DNA of 57,108 nt from Planctomycetota bacterium (lineage in GTDB: Bacteria; Planctomycetota; Planctomycetia; Pirellulales; Pirellulaceae). The stretch spans positions 1-57,108 of the forward strand of contig JAQCHP010000013.1 in the NCBI GenBank assembly GCA_027619595.1, given 5' to 3'. A program made the position numbers and the translations under genes. The notes under the pieces are model-generated. The model was not told the origin of the DNA. It made no database searches and saw nothing but the letters and a program-made list of their open reading frames with translations. How positions within the stretch are numbered: position 1 is the first letter of the stretch; each line of letters opens with the position of its first letter. This document shows positions 35,904 through 45,989 of this stretch, piece by piece.

Positions 35904-36242
35904 TTAAGGATTTCCTTGCGCAATGGCCGGTAGTACACGTTTACGAACGTCGGTTTCCAGCACACCGAACGCTGCCTCATGCCGCTGGACCGACATTTGT
36001 AGTGCAGCTAGCAGGCGTTTCGCAGTAAAGTGATTCATAATGATTCGCTGTGCTACTGGGATCGGACCATCGGGAACTCCCATAGGTTGATTGTTGAGTG
36101 CGAAGTCGACAATCAGCTCTTCGGGAGTACCGGTAACACGACAAAAGTTGGCATAACAGCTAATAGCCTTAGAGTCGTCCACGTGGATCTGTTGCTGGTG
36201 CTGAATCGGTGGCGTAGCTGCGTGTGGATTAGGTTCCGTCAT
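35904..36242 (-). CDS. DUF3467 family protein
   Basis: 112 residues from ATG 36242; the frame is open further upstream to 36425 but would overlap the groEL 3' end and the terminator, so it is rejected. The core QQQIHVDDSKAISCYANFCRVTGTPEELIVDFALN ... VAQRIIMNHFTAKRLLAALQ matches DUF3467, a small cytoplasmic family of unknown function common in planctomycetes. It starts only 40 bp after the groEL terminator, so it is either read through from groESL or has a very compact promoter. Confidence 0.85.
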   Translation of the reverse strand: MTEPNPHAATPPIQHQQQIHVDDSKAISCYANFCRVTGTPEELIVDFALNNQPMGVPDGPIPVAQRIIMNHFTAKRLLAALQMSVQRHEAAFGVLETDVRKRVLPAIAQGNP

Positions 36243-36282
36243 GACTTTTTCTCGAATAGGGTGGAAGAGGCGAAACACGAAT

Positions 36283-36317
36283 AAAAAAAGCCCACGGGAG
36301 GTACCCGTGGGCTTTTT
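36283..36317 (-). terminator. Rho-independent terminator after groEL
   Basis: Strong stem of about 14 bp (AAAAAGCCCACGGG / CCCGTGGGCTTTTT) around a 5-base loop, flanked by an A tract on one side and a T tract on the other, so it can work in both directions. It starts 25 bp after the groEL stop. Confidence 0.92.
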
Positions 36318-36342
36318 GGGGGTACAATTTGACAATCGCCGA

Positions 36343-38055
<1,713 letters not shown>

Positions 38056-38376
38056 CTAGTCTTCTAGCACGGCGAGAATTTCGTCTTCTCGCATCAGCAA
38101 GAATTCGTCATCACCGACTCGAAATCCTTCTCCCGAATAACTCGTAAAGATTATTCGATCGCCCACCTTGACCTGCAACTTACTGCGAGTTCCATCGTTA
38201 AGCAGCTTGCCTGTTCCCACACTGATGACTCGTCCCCGAGCCGGTTTGTCCTGGGCCGAATCTGGCAGCACAATGCCACCGGCCGTGCGGCCTTCGGATT
38301 CATCTCGTTCGACAACGACACGGTCGCCGATCGGTGCCAGTTTGATCTTGGATTTGACCTTCGTAGCTGTTGCCAT
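38056..38376 (-). CDS. groES: 10 kDa co-chaperonin GroES
   Basis: 106 residues from ATG 38376, with GGAGGA 7 bases upstream. The core IKLAPIGDRVVVERDESEGRTAGGI and the mobile loop/roof pattern (GIVLPDSAQDKPARGRVISVG) are typical; a 10-residue Lys-rich extension precedes it. It caps the GroEL ring. First gene of groESL. Confidence 0.96.
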   Translation of the reverse strand: MATATKVKSKIKLAPIGDRVVVERDESEGRTAGGIVLPDSAQDKPARGRVISVGTGKLLNDGTRSKLQVKVGDRIIFTSYSGEGFRVGDDEFLLMREDEILAVLED

Positions 38377-38799
38377 CGTTTTTTCCTCCGAACATCTGTC
38401 GGCCGAGCCTTACGCCCGGCGGTTCCTGTCTGCATCGATCACCACGACTCCGGCACGGAATCTAAATGAGGCCTTACGGGAACTCTCGATCCCATCTGCC
38501 AAATTTCGCCCGCGTGCGGAGAGACCACCCACTAGAGCAAGATGCGCGCCAAAAAATGAATTTATCCACAAGTTCTTTCTGGATGGGAACTTAGGGATGT
38601 TAGATCACCGCGAGGCTACGCCATTTCGTCCCTGCCTGCCAATTTGACAGAAGATGAGGCGATAGCCCACCTACGACGTTGCCGCCCCAGTCCGCAATCG
38701 GTGACTCCTCTACTTTCTACTCACTGCATCTCTGTCGATGCGCATACCAACGGCTGCCCCTGCCCCCCGAAACCTGCCTCCTGAAGCCTGTTACGGTAA
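38377..38799 (-). promoter_or_regulatory. groESL upstream region
   Basis: About 420 bp with no gene. The groESL promoter should be here. I looked for the HrcA operator CIRCE (TTAGCACTC-N9-GAGTGCTAA) on both strands and did not find it, so heat regulation probably uses another device. No other clear signal. Confidence 0.4.
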
Positions 38800-39276
38800 T
38801 CACTTGGCGGGCCGGATTTCGCCCCATAAATTGCCGGTAACATCTCCGTGACGCCAAGTTCCGGCATATAAGCCGTCGTGGAGGAGGACTCGAGCATCAA
38901 ACGTCCCGAGTCCCGGGATAGTTAAGTTGTCTACTGTGATAACGGGCGTTTTACCTGCCCAGTGGACTGCGACAGGGATCGGCACCGTGACGTCATGGTC
39001 GCCATACTGAACACGCGTCATGAGGACCCAATAGTCGTCTTCAGGTTGTTTGGTGACTTGTCGGATTTCGTACCGCTCCTTTTGTACCGGTAGCTCCTTG
39101 CCGCGTACGCTGAACAGCCCCTGCAAGACGGCCCCCTGTAAAGTTTCTTGGAAGACACGATCGTTGTCTTGGAGGGTTGTCTCAGGAGGTGTTGTTGGTG
39201 ATGGCGCGGGCTCGCTAAGGACACGAGACGCTCCCCAGGTCAACACAACTAATATCGTGATTGTCCGCACAAACAT
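38800..39276 (-). CDS. Small secreted protein, function unknown
   Basis: 158 residues from ATG 39276 (CAGGAG about 9 bases upstream). Signal peptide MFVRTITILVVLTWGASRVL, a Pro/Thr-rich linker, then a compact beta-rich domain (VLMTRVQYGDHDVTVPIPV, VITVDNLTIPGLGTFDARVLL, YAGTWRHGDVTGNLWGEI). The pattern suggests a small periplasmic lipocalin-like or DUF domain, which I cannot name. It lies 42 bp after the isomerase gene stop, on the same strand, and may be in one operon with it. Confidence 0.72.
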   Translation of the reverse strand: MFVRTITILVVLTWGASRVLSEPAPSPTTPPETTLQDNDRVFQETLQGAVLQGLFSVRGKELPVQKERYEIRQVTKQPEDDYWVLMTRVQYGDHDVTVPIPVAVHWAGKTPVITVDNLTIPGLGTFDARVLLHDGLYAGTWRHGDVTGNLWGEIRPAK

Positions 39277-39318
39277 CGCCGCTGACTCCTGTAGGTTAAG
39301 AAGATCTTGTTTTGGAAG

Positions 39319-40101
39319 TCATATTGCACGCAAAAATTGAACAGCTTGTTCCAGATGCTTTTCTCGATTTTCTGACGAATCGCATTGGATGGTCCAATAT
39401 CCGCGATAGCCGCGGTCGTCGAGAGCGGCCATTATTTCAGGGATATTGGCACTTCCTTGCCCTAATGGCACCTCTCTTCCTCGCACTGCAGTTCGCTCGC
39501 GAATTCCATCTTTGGCATGGACATGGATGACATGGGTCCCCAACGCTTCAGCAGCGTCCAGCGTGGGGAATCCGTGCATGATCAAGTCGCCGGGGCTAAA
39601 ATTGACCCCTAGCGTGCCAGGTGGCAGGGCATTCAATAGTCGCACCAGGCTCGCTGGGTCGTCGAACCCAGTGTCGGCGGCTAGCATGGCTCCGCACCGC
39701 TGTCCGAACCGACCGAGATCGGTCAAGGATTCGACAAGCACTTGCCACTCTTGGCTCGTCTCGTCCGAGGGGATTTTGCCGACGGAGTTGACGACCGCAG
39801 TCGCCCCGATCGCATACGCAAAGGACATCGCCTGCTTCGTGGCATCGATTCGTCGGTCCAATTCTTCTTCGATCTGGTACCCGCGCCGCGTGCGGAATTC
39901 GACCGCAGAAACACGCAGTCGGTAGTCGTCGAGATACTTTTTGAGTTGACGCGTGCCCGTCTGTCCAATCTCCGCCGGCCGAACGTCATGTCGGGCGTCG
40001 ATTTCCACGGCATCTGCGCCTAGGCGTGCGGCCGTTACCAGTCCGGACTTGAAAGGTTGTCCTAGACTAGCGAGATGGATTCCTATTCGTATTTGCGCCA
40101 C
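39319..40101 (-). CDS. Sugar phosphate isomerase/epimerase-like TIM-barrel protein
   Basis: 260 residues from GTG 40101 with GGAGCG upstream. TIM-barrel of the xylose-isomerase-like family 2 (AP-endonuclease 2 fold): GADAVEIDAR, ATAVVNSVG, VNFSPGDLIMHG, HVIHVHAKDG with the metal-binding His, and the C-terminal GYRGYWTIQC. Members isomerise or epimerise sugars or related carbon skeletons; substrate unknown. A three-copy tandem repeat lies 23 bp upstream of its start, and the divergent Nif3 gene begins 184 bp away. Confidence 0.8.
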   Translation of the reverse strand: MAQIRIGIHLASLGQPFKSGLVTAARLGADAVEIDARHDVRPAEIGQTGTRQLKKYLDDYRLRVSAVEFRTRRGYQIEEELDRRIDATKQAMSFAYAIGATAVVNSVGKIPSDETSQEWQVLVESLTDLGRFGQRCGAMLAADTGFDDPASLVRLLNALPPGTLGVNFSPGDLIMHGFPTLDAAEALGTHVIHVHAKDGIRERTAVRGREVPLGQGSANIPEIMAALDDRGYRGYWTIQCDSSENREKHLEQAVQFLRAI

Positions 40102-40123
40102 AATCGCTCCTAGCCTCTGCCAC

Positions 40124-40166
40124 TCAACTTAAAGTCAATCAACTTAAAGTCAATCAACTAAAGTCA
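40124..40166. repeat. Three-copy 15-bp tandem repeat, possible operator
   Basis: TCAACTTAAAGTCAA occurs at 40124-40138 and 40139-40153, and a shortened copy at 40154-40166. The unit contains ACTT-A-AAGT dyad symmetry and, on the minus strand, TTGACT, a -35-like hexamer. It lies 23 bp before the isomerase start. Repeats this regular in a promoter region often bind a regulator. Confidence 0.75.
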
Positions 40167-40284
40167 TCATTGTAGGCGCAATCGGTGTATCACTCTATGA
40201 TGGGACGGTTTTCTGACAGTTACGAGCGAAACTTGTACGCATCTGCTGTCGACGATTCGGAACCTTGCCAGGGAGTCGATTCGC

Positions 40285-41103
40285 ATGCCCCAAGTGACAG
40301 ATATCTGTGATTTCTTGCACCGTCTTGCGCCGTTGGAGCTCGCCGAACCCTGGGATAACGTGGGGCTTCTCGTGGGCTCACGGGAACAAACGGTCCAGCG
40401 CGTCATGACTTGCCTGACGGTGACTCCGGAAACCGTTGATGAGGCGGTGCGGGAAGAAGCGGAACTCATCCTGGTTCATCATCCGTTTCCGTTTCATCCG
40501 CTCAAGCGAGTGACGACCGATACCCCGATGGGTCGCCTGCTTTCCCGTCTGATTCGAGCGGAGATCAGTGTTTACAGCGCCCACACGGCGTTCGATTCAG
40601 CGGCGCGAGGAATCAACCAGCAGCTTATCGAACGGATCGGCTGCGGTGATATTCGGCCGCTTGTAAGCCAGCCTCCGACAGAGAATGTCTCGGCAAATGG
40701 TTCTGCTCGTTATGGACGGTTCCTGGAACCTCGCTCAATTGGGCAGATCGTGGCAGATTTGCGGCATCTCGTCGGGCGGTTGGTCCCCCGTATTACCCGA
40801 GGTTCGGACGCCCCCGTCCAACAGGTGGCCGTGGCGTGTGGAAGCGGCGGCAGTTTCCTACAGGCAGCCATTGATAAACGCTGTGACCTGTTCATTGTGG
40901 GAGAAGCAAGTTTTCATACCTGTCTGGATGCAAAAGCTCAGGGCGTGCGTCTGCTGCTAATGGGCCACTACGCCAGCGAGCGGTTTGCCATGGAGGGTGT
41001 GGCCGAACGCGTGGCGCAGCAATTTAATACGCTTACCGTTTGGGCCAGTCGTGACGAATCTGACCCACTTGAGTATTGTTCGCTGGCCGATAATTCGCCC
41101 TGA
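40285..41103 (+). CDS. Nif3-like dinuclear metal-centre protein
   Basis: 272 residues from ATG 40285. Nif3/DUF34 family: EPWDNVGLLVG, the metal-site VHHPFPFHPLKR, HTAFDSA and, near the end, LMGHYASERFAMEG. These form the di-metal site; family members are toroidal hexamers tied to GTP cyclohydrolase/nucleotide repair in a few cases, so the true role is unclear. Divergent from the isomerase gene; 205 bp upstream of the GT2 gene. Confidence 0.92.
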   Translation: MPQVTDICDFLHRLAPLELAEPWDNVGLLVGSREQTVQRVMTCLTVTPETVDEAVREEAELILVHHPFPFHPLKRVTTDTPMGRLLSRLIRAEISVYSAHTAFDSAARGINQQLIERIGCGDIRPLVSQPPTENVSANGSARYGRFLEPRSIGQIVADLRHLVGRLVPRITRGSDAPVQQVAVACGSGGSFLQAAIDKRCDLFIVGEASFHTCLDAKAQGVRLLLMGHYASERFAMEGVAERVAQQFNTLTVWASRDESDPLEYCSLADNSP

Positions 41104-41308
41104 CCAGATTCCCTATCATCGCTGCCACTCGGTTTTACGGTTCGCGGGAACGGGCGATGATTCCAAGAATTGAGTGGTTCGTCTGAGTACTGCTGTTGCC
41201 ATTGCGCGGGGGTCCGTATAATGATCTAACAGCCGGGTCGCTCGAATGGTGTTGGGAATCGTTCCTTGGGAATCGCCCCTATCGCCCGGCAATCTCAAAT
41301 GAGGCACG

Positions 41309-42076
41309 ATGACTCCCATGATGGGCCCCAACATGGCCGAAAGGTACCTTGCCTCGTTGCCTGTCTTCAATGAAGTCACGCACGTGGACGCGGTGCTCCG
41401 TGAGGTTCGTCGGTTTAGCGATAGCGTTCTCGTCATTGATGACGGATCCACGGACGGAACCCGCGAAATCGTTTCGCAGCTCGACGATATCGCGGTCGTT
41501 AGCCATCCGCAAAATCGCGGGTATGGTGCTGCCTTGCGGACGGCGTTCGAGTACGCAATCGAGCATGACTACGATATCTTGGTCACGATCGACTGTGACG
41601 GCCAGCACGAACCCCAAAGGATTCCGAAGTTTGTGAAGGCGGTTGTGCCAGGAGTGGACATTGTTTCGGGGAGTCGGTATCTGCGTGCGTATCCTGGTGA
41701 CAGTGAGCCCCCAGCACAGCGCCGCTGGATCAATCAAAGGATTACGGCCGACCTGAATCGACTATTGGGGTTTCAGTTGACCGACGCGTTCTGTGGATTC
41801 AAGGCTTACCGCGTCCGATCGCTGCGTCAGTTGGAACTTACCGAGGATGGATATGCGATGCCGTTGGAGCTATGGGTGCAAGCTGCCTGCGCCGGGCTGC
41901 AGGTGGTCGAATTGCCCGTACCCTTGATTTATCTCGACGAGAAGCGTTCCTTCGGTGGAATGTTGGACGACGGTGAAACTCGGATTGCGTATTACCATGA
42001 CGTAATTCAGCGCAGCTTGAAGGCGGCCGGCATGGATCGAGGTCCTGTGCCGCGCGCTGAGAAAGGGTCTGGATGA
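41309..42076 (+). CDS. GT2-family glycosyltransferase (dolichyl-phosphate-mannose-synthase-like)
   Basis: 255 residues from ATG 41309. GT-A fold: ASLPVFNEVTHVDAVL, LVIDDGSTDGT, the metal-binding VTIDCDGQHEP, GSRYL and FCGFKAYR. No membrane segments, so a cytoplasmic or peripheral enzyme transferring a sugar from a nucleotide donor, probably to a lipid carrier. Its TGA overlaps the ATG of the BshC-like gene (ATGA), so both are translationally coupled. Confidence 0.88.
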   Translation: MTPMMGPNMAERYLASLPVFNEVTHVDAVLREVRRFSDSVLVIDDGSTDGTREIVSQLDDIAVVSHPQNRGYGAALRTAFEYAIEHDYDILVTIDCDGQHEPQRIPKFVKAVVPGVDIVSGSRYLRAYPGDSEPPAQRRWINQRITADLNRLLGFQLTDAFCGFKAYRVRSLRQLELTEDGYAMPLELWVQAACAGLQVVELPVPLIYLDEKRSFGGMLDDGETRIAYYHDVIQRSLKAAGMDRGPVPRAEKGSG

Positions 42077-43695
42077 TTCCCCGCGCGCCGTCCCAACACG
42101 GCCGCTCGGTCTTGTCTCACGATGGTTCCCAGCTCGCTGCTGCCATACAACACAGCTTGGGCCAGCAACATTCGATCGAAGCCCAGCCCCGTTCCGCCAA
42201 AGTACAACAACAAATCGATCGTTTGTCGGCGCGCCAGGGTCTCTTAACGGCCGCTGTCGCACATACGCAAAGCTATCGCAGTGTTGGCTTGCCAGCCGAG
42301 TCCGCAGGACGACCTATCGTGATGGTCGGTCACCAGCCACAGTTGTTTCATCCGGGAGTTTGGTTCAAGAACTTCGTGATGCATCGACTAACGCAAGAAT
42401 GTGGTGGCATTGCCGTCCATGTGATTATTGACAACGATCTCTGCCGCCGGCCCGTCATGGCGGTACCCGGCGGCAAGCCGATGGATTTCAGCTTGCAGCA
42501 GGTGTTACTGGATGCGGACTCGCGGAGTCTCCCCTACGAGTCTCGCAGCATCATTGCCCCCGATATTTTTGCGAGTGTGGCCGATCGTGTGCGGACCGCT
42601 ATGGACCAATTTCCATTCGAGCCATTAATTTCAGAAATCTGGCCGGATGCCGTTGCTGCCGCCCGCGAAACGTCGCGCATCGGTCTTGCCACTGCACGCG
42701 CTCGTCATCAACTCGAGCAGCGTTGGGGCTTACGTTCGCTGGAGGTGCCGTTAAGTCACCTCTGTCGTCAGGCTTCTTTTCACGAATTCTTCGTGGATCT
42801 CATGATGCGGCTGGAAGAAGTACATCATTCGTACAACGACGAGCTATCCGCTTTTCGAGTTCTGCACCGCATTCGAAGTAAGATGCACCCAGTCCCCCCA
42901 CTTCGCCGTCAGGGCGACTGGTGGGAATTGCCCTTCTGGTGTTCGACATCGGAAGACCCCGAGCGACGTCCACTCTACGTCCAACGCTTCAGCGATTCCT
43001 TTCGTTTGTCAAATTTGGCATCGTCGACGTGGGAGCTATTCGGAGTTCGCGATGATTTTGCAGCAGGATTCGTTCGTCTCATGGAACTCCAACAACGCGG
43101 GTTGCAACTGCGTCCGCGAGCGTTAACGACCACCCTGTTCCTGAGAAGGTTTTTGTGCGATCTGTTTATTCATGGGATTGGCGGTGGGAGTTACGATCGC
43201 CTGACCGACCGATGGATGCGGCGATTGTATGGCGTAGAGCCGCCAATTTACCTGAGTACGACTGCGACAGTCCGCTTGCCCGGTAACGAGAATCCAACGG
43301 CCGTACAAGAAATGAAGACCCTCGACCGTCGTTTTCGGGAATTCGAGTTCCACCCGGAAGGATATGTCCTAAGCGAAACCGACGGGGCAATTGCGGAGTT
43401 ATTGGAACAGAAGCGAGTTTGCCTCGCTCAAATTTCTAGCGAGAAGTCGCAACGACCTGCGTGGCATTCTCGGCTGATGGAGATCAATTGCCAGATTCGA
43501 AACTCGCTCGGGACCGTGAGACGAGAACTTGAGCAACGGCGTCTTGAATTGGAACGTACTTTTCGACGAGAATCTTGGCTGAGTTCGCGGGAGTTCGCGT
43601 ATTGTCTTTTTCCTGAACGAGAACTCCAAGCGATAATGCATTCGATGATGGCCGCTCAAACCATGGGCGTAAATAAGAAAGGTACGGTCGATTGA
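42073..43695 (+). CDS. BshC-like / uncharacterised conserved protein
   Basis: 540 residues. Several features recall BshC, the bacillithiol cysteine ligase: length near 540, an early VMVGHQPQLFHPGVWFKNF (BshC has a GQQ-type motif here), a mixed core, a long C-terminal coiled coil (EQKRVCLAQISSEK ... RRELEQRRLELERTF) and a CLFPERELQ end like the LFP..LQE of BshC. The similarity is distant and typical BshC catalytic residues cannot be confirmed, so the family may be a planctomycete relative of unknown activity. The start overlaps the GT2 stop and its stop touches the SDR start. BshA (GT4) and BshB are not seen here, so a bacillithiol role is only one possibility. Confidence 0.5.
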   Translation: MIPRAPSQHGRSVLSHDGSQLAAAIQHSLGQQHSIEAQPRSAKVQQQIDRLSARQGLLTAAVAHTQSYRSVGLPAESAGRPIVMVGHQPQLFHPGVWFKNFVMHRLTQECGGIAVHVIIDNDLCRRPVMAVPGGKPMDFSLQQVLLDADSRSLPYESRSIIAPDIFASVADRVRTAMDQFPFEPLISEIWPDAVAAARETSRIGLATARARHQLEQRWGLRSLEVPLSHLCRQASFHEFFVDLMMRLEEVHHSYNDELSAFRVLHRIRSKMHPVPPLRRQGDWWELPFWCSTSEDPERRPLYVQRFSDSFRLSNLASSTWELFGVRDDFAAGFVRLMELQQRGLQLRPRALTTTLFLRRFLCDLFIHGIGGGSYDRLTDRWMRRLYGVEPPIYLSTTATVRLPGNENPTAVQEMKTLDRRFREFEFHPEGYVLSETDGAIAELLEQKRVCLAQISSEKSQRPAWHSRLMEINCQIRNSLGTVRRELEQRRLELERTFRRESWLSSREFAYCLFPERELQAIMHSMMAAQTMGVNKKGTVD

Positions 43696-44474
43696 TGGCA
43701 CCGCTTCCAGGAATTAAGCAATTTGACTTAACCAATCGTGTGGCTTTGGTGACAGGCGGATCGAAGGGTTTGGGATATGCTATTGCCGCAGGATTAGCAT
43801 CGGCGGGAGCCGATATTTTGTTGGTGAGTCGACATCTGCAGGAAGCGGAGGACGCCGCTGCCCAAATCGTGCGCGACTATCGATGTAAAGCAATCGGTAT
43901 TCAGGCTGACGTAGCGGTGGCGGAAGACGCCGACCGGATGGTTCAACGGGTCACCGATGAATGGGGAAAGCTGCATATCCTCGTGAATAACGCCGGGATC
44001 AATCGCCGCGGGCCAATCGAATCTCTAACGCTGGAAGAATTTCAGCAGGTAATGCAAGTCAATGTGACCGGGACGTGGTTAACTTGCCGGGCGGCACAGC
44101 CACTGTTGGAGAAGTCGGGACATGGAACGGTGATAAATTTAGCGAGCAGCCTAGGAGTGGTGGGCCTGACGCATCGGACTCCGTATGCATGCAGTAAAGG
44201 GGCCGTTGTGCAATTGACGCGTACGCTCGGCATAGAATGGGCGCTCCGCGGAATTCGCTGCAATGCCATTTGCCCCGGCCCATTCCTAACGCCAATGAAC
44301 GAACCGATTGCCGAAGACGAACATACCAAGCAGTTCATCGTGGGGGCTGTCCCCTTGGGTCGTTGGGGACGATTGGAGGAAATCCAGGGTGCCGCCATTT
44401 TCCTGGCAAGTGATGCTTCCAGCTACGTCACAGGCAGTCTGCTGATGGTGGACGGTGGTTGGACGTCTCAGTAA
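43695..44474 (+). CDS. Short-chain dehydrogenase/reductase, gluconate-5-dehydrogenase-like
   Basis: 259 residues from ATG 43695, which shares its first base with the BshC-like stop (TGATG); TTG 43692 would add one residue. Classical SDR: TGGSKGLG cofactor loop, NNAGINRRG, catalytic Ser in NLASSLGVVG, YxxxK in YACSKGA, and a VTGSLLMVDGG end. It resembles the gluconate-5-dehydrogenase/KduD and FabG-like branch. Last of the coupled GT2 - BshC-like - SDR operon; convergent with ugd, which ends 94 bp downstream. Confidence 0.88.
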   Translation: MAPLPGIKQFDLTNRVALVTGGSKGLGYAIAAGLASAGADILLVSRHLQEAEDAAAQIVRDYRCKAIGIQADVAVAEDADRMVQRVTDEWGKLHILVNNAGINRRGPIESLTLEEFQQVMQVNVTGTWLTCRAAQPLLEKSGHGTVINLASSLGVVGLTHRTPYACSKGAVVQLTRTLGIEWALRGIRCNAICPGPFLTPMNEPIAEDEHTKQFIVGAVPLGRWGRLEEIQGAAIFLASDASSYVTGSLLMVDGGWTSQ

Positions 44475-44568
44475 GTGTTCAGGCCGGTGGCGTGCGGATA
44501 GCGATGGCAGATTACATCCCGGCCAGTTCCTCCGCGTCGCGGTTAAACGATTGCGCAGGAGTCCGCTG

Positions 44569-45891
44569 CTAAACCGTTGTGGGAGTAATCGTTTGGCGAC
44601 CAATCGAGTGGTAGACAAATCCTGCCTGTGACACGCGCTGTGGGTCGTACAAGTTGCGACCGTCGAAAATCACATTGCCCTTCATGCGGGCCAACATTTC
44701 TTGGAAATCAGGGTTGCGAAACTCGGCCCATTCTGTGCAGATTGCCAGTGCATCGGCACCGTCGAGTGCATCGAGCGGTTGCGGCGCCAAATGGATCCGA
44801 CCCTGATAATTTTTGGCCACATTTTCCATCGCTTCCGGATCGTGTACCTGCACGGTGGCGCCGAGTTCCAGCAATCGATCGATGAGTACTAGCGCAGGGG
44901 CTTCGCGAATGTCGTCGGTCTTGGGCTTGAATGCTAATCCCCACACGGCGACAGTAAGGCCCCGCAATTGGTGGTTAAAATGCTGTTCAATCTTTTGTTG
45001 TAAGACCAGCTTTTGCTGTTCGTTTACCCAATCCACCGCTTCCAGGATTCTCGGATCCAAACCAACCTGTTCGAACGTGCTAATCATGGCCCGAACATCT
45101 TTGGGGAAGCAACTTCCCCCGTAGCCGACCCCGGGGAATAGAAATGCAAACCCAATCCGAGTATCGTGGCCGATGCCTCGGCGTACGTCATTAATATCAG
45201 CATCAAACTTTTCGCATATATTCGCCATTTGGTTGATAAAGCTGATTTTCGTGGCTAACAAGGCGTTCGCCACGTACTTCGTCAGCTCCGAGCTTTCGGG
45301 GGACATCGAAAGAAAAGGTCGGTCGGTTCGCAGGAAAGGTGCATAGAGTTCATGCAGTCGTTGCGAAACTTCCGGACGACGTACGCCGACAACGACGCGG
45401 TCTGGTTTGGTGAAGTCTTCGATGGCGGCTCCCTCTTTAAGAAACTCGGGATTGCTCGCTACATCAACTTCACGTCCTGTTAGTGACTTGAGCAAACTCC
45501 AGAGCTTCGCGTTGGTTCCGACCGGCACGGTGCTCTTGACGACTACGATCGTGTGCGGCGCAAGGTGAGGTGCGATCCCTTCGGCGACTTTCCATAGAGC
45601 AGAAAGATCGGCGGCACCATCCGAACCTTGCGGTGTTCCTACCGCTAGGTAAATCATGTCGCTGCCACGGATCGCCGATGGCAGGTCGGTCGTGAATGCC
45701 AGCCGTTTTGCTTGAACATTGCGACGTACGAGGTCGGCCAAACCAGGTTCGAAAATCGGTACCTCGCCCCGCAGGAGCATGTCGATCTTGCGCTGGTCGA
45801 TGTCAACGCAGGTTACTTTGTTACCACTATCTGCAAAGCAAGTGCCCGTAACGAGCCCCACGTAGCCGGTTCCGATGACAGCAATTTTCAT
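44569..45891 (-). CDS. ugd: UDP-glucose 6-dehydrogenase
   Basis: 440 residues from ATG 45891. NAD-binding [10 protein letters not shown] at the N-terminus, [19 protein letters not shown], and the catalytic Cys in GGSCFPKD (about residue 265), then [16 protein letters not shown]. Oxidises UDP-glucose to UDP-glucuronate for polysaccharide or glycolipid synthesis. Single gene with 98 bp upstream of it, downstream of gyrA. Confidence 0.95.
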   Translation of the reverse strand: MKIAVIGTGYVGLVTGTCFADSGNKVTCVDIDQRKIDMLLRGEVPIFEPGLADLVRRNVQAKRLAFTTDLPSAIRGSDMIYLAVGTPQGSDGAADLSALWKVAEGIAPHLAPHTIVVVKSTVPVGTNAKLWSLLKSLTGREVDVASNPEFLKEGAAIEDFTKPDRVVVGVRRPEVSQRLHELYAPFLRTDRPFLSMSPESSELTKYVANALLATKISFINQMANICEKFDADINDVRRGIGHDTRIGFAFLFPGVGYGGSCFPKDVRAMISTFEQVGLDPRILEAVDWVNEQQKLVLQQKIEQHFNHQLRGLTVAVWGLAFKPKTDDIREAPALVLIDRLLELGATVQVHDPEAMENVAKNYQGRIHLAPQPLDALDGADALAICTEWAEFRNPDFQEMLARMKGNVIFDGRNLYDPQRVSQAGFVYHSIGRQTITPTTV

Positions 45892-45989
45892 GCAAACCTT
45901 TATTGATTTTTTCGCGGATGATTCTTGTTAAATAGTCAAAAATGTAGCGGTAGGCAGGATCGCGGGCCCTGAAGGTGATTCGGACCGCC

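Noticed and set aside
38377-38799. CIRCE operator of groESL
   Set aside because: The inverted repeat TTAGCACTC-N9-GAGTGCTAA was not found on either strand.
40124-40166. CRISPR array
   Set aside because: Repeats are directly adjacent, 15 bp, with no spacers. The 21-bp repeats at 51873-51922 are also without spacers.
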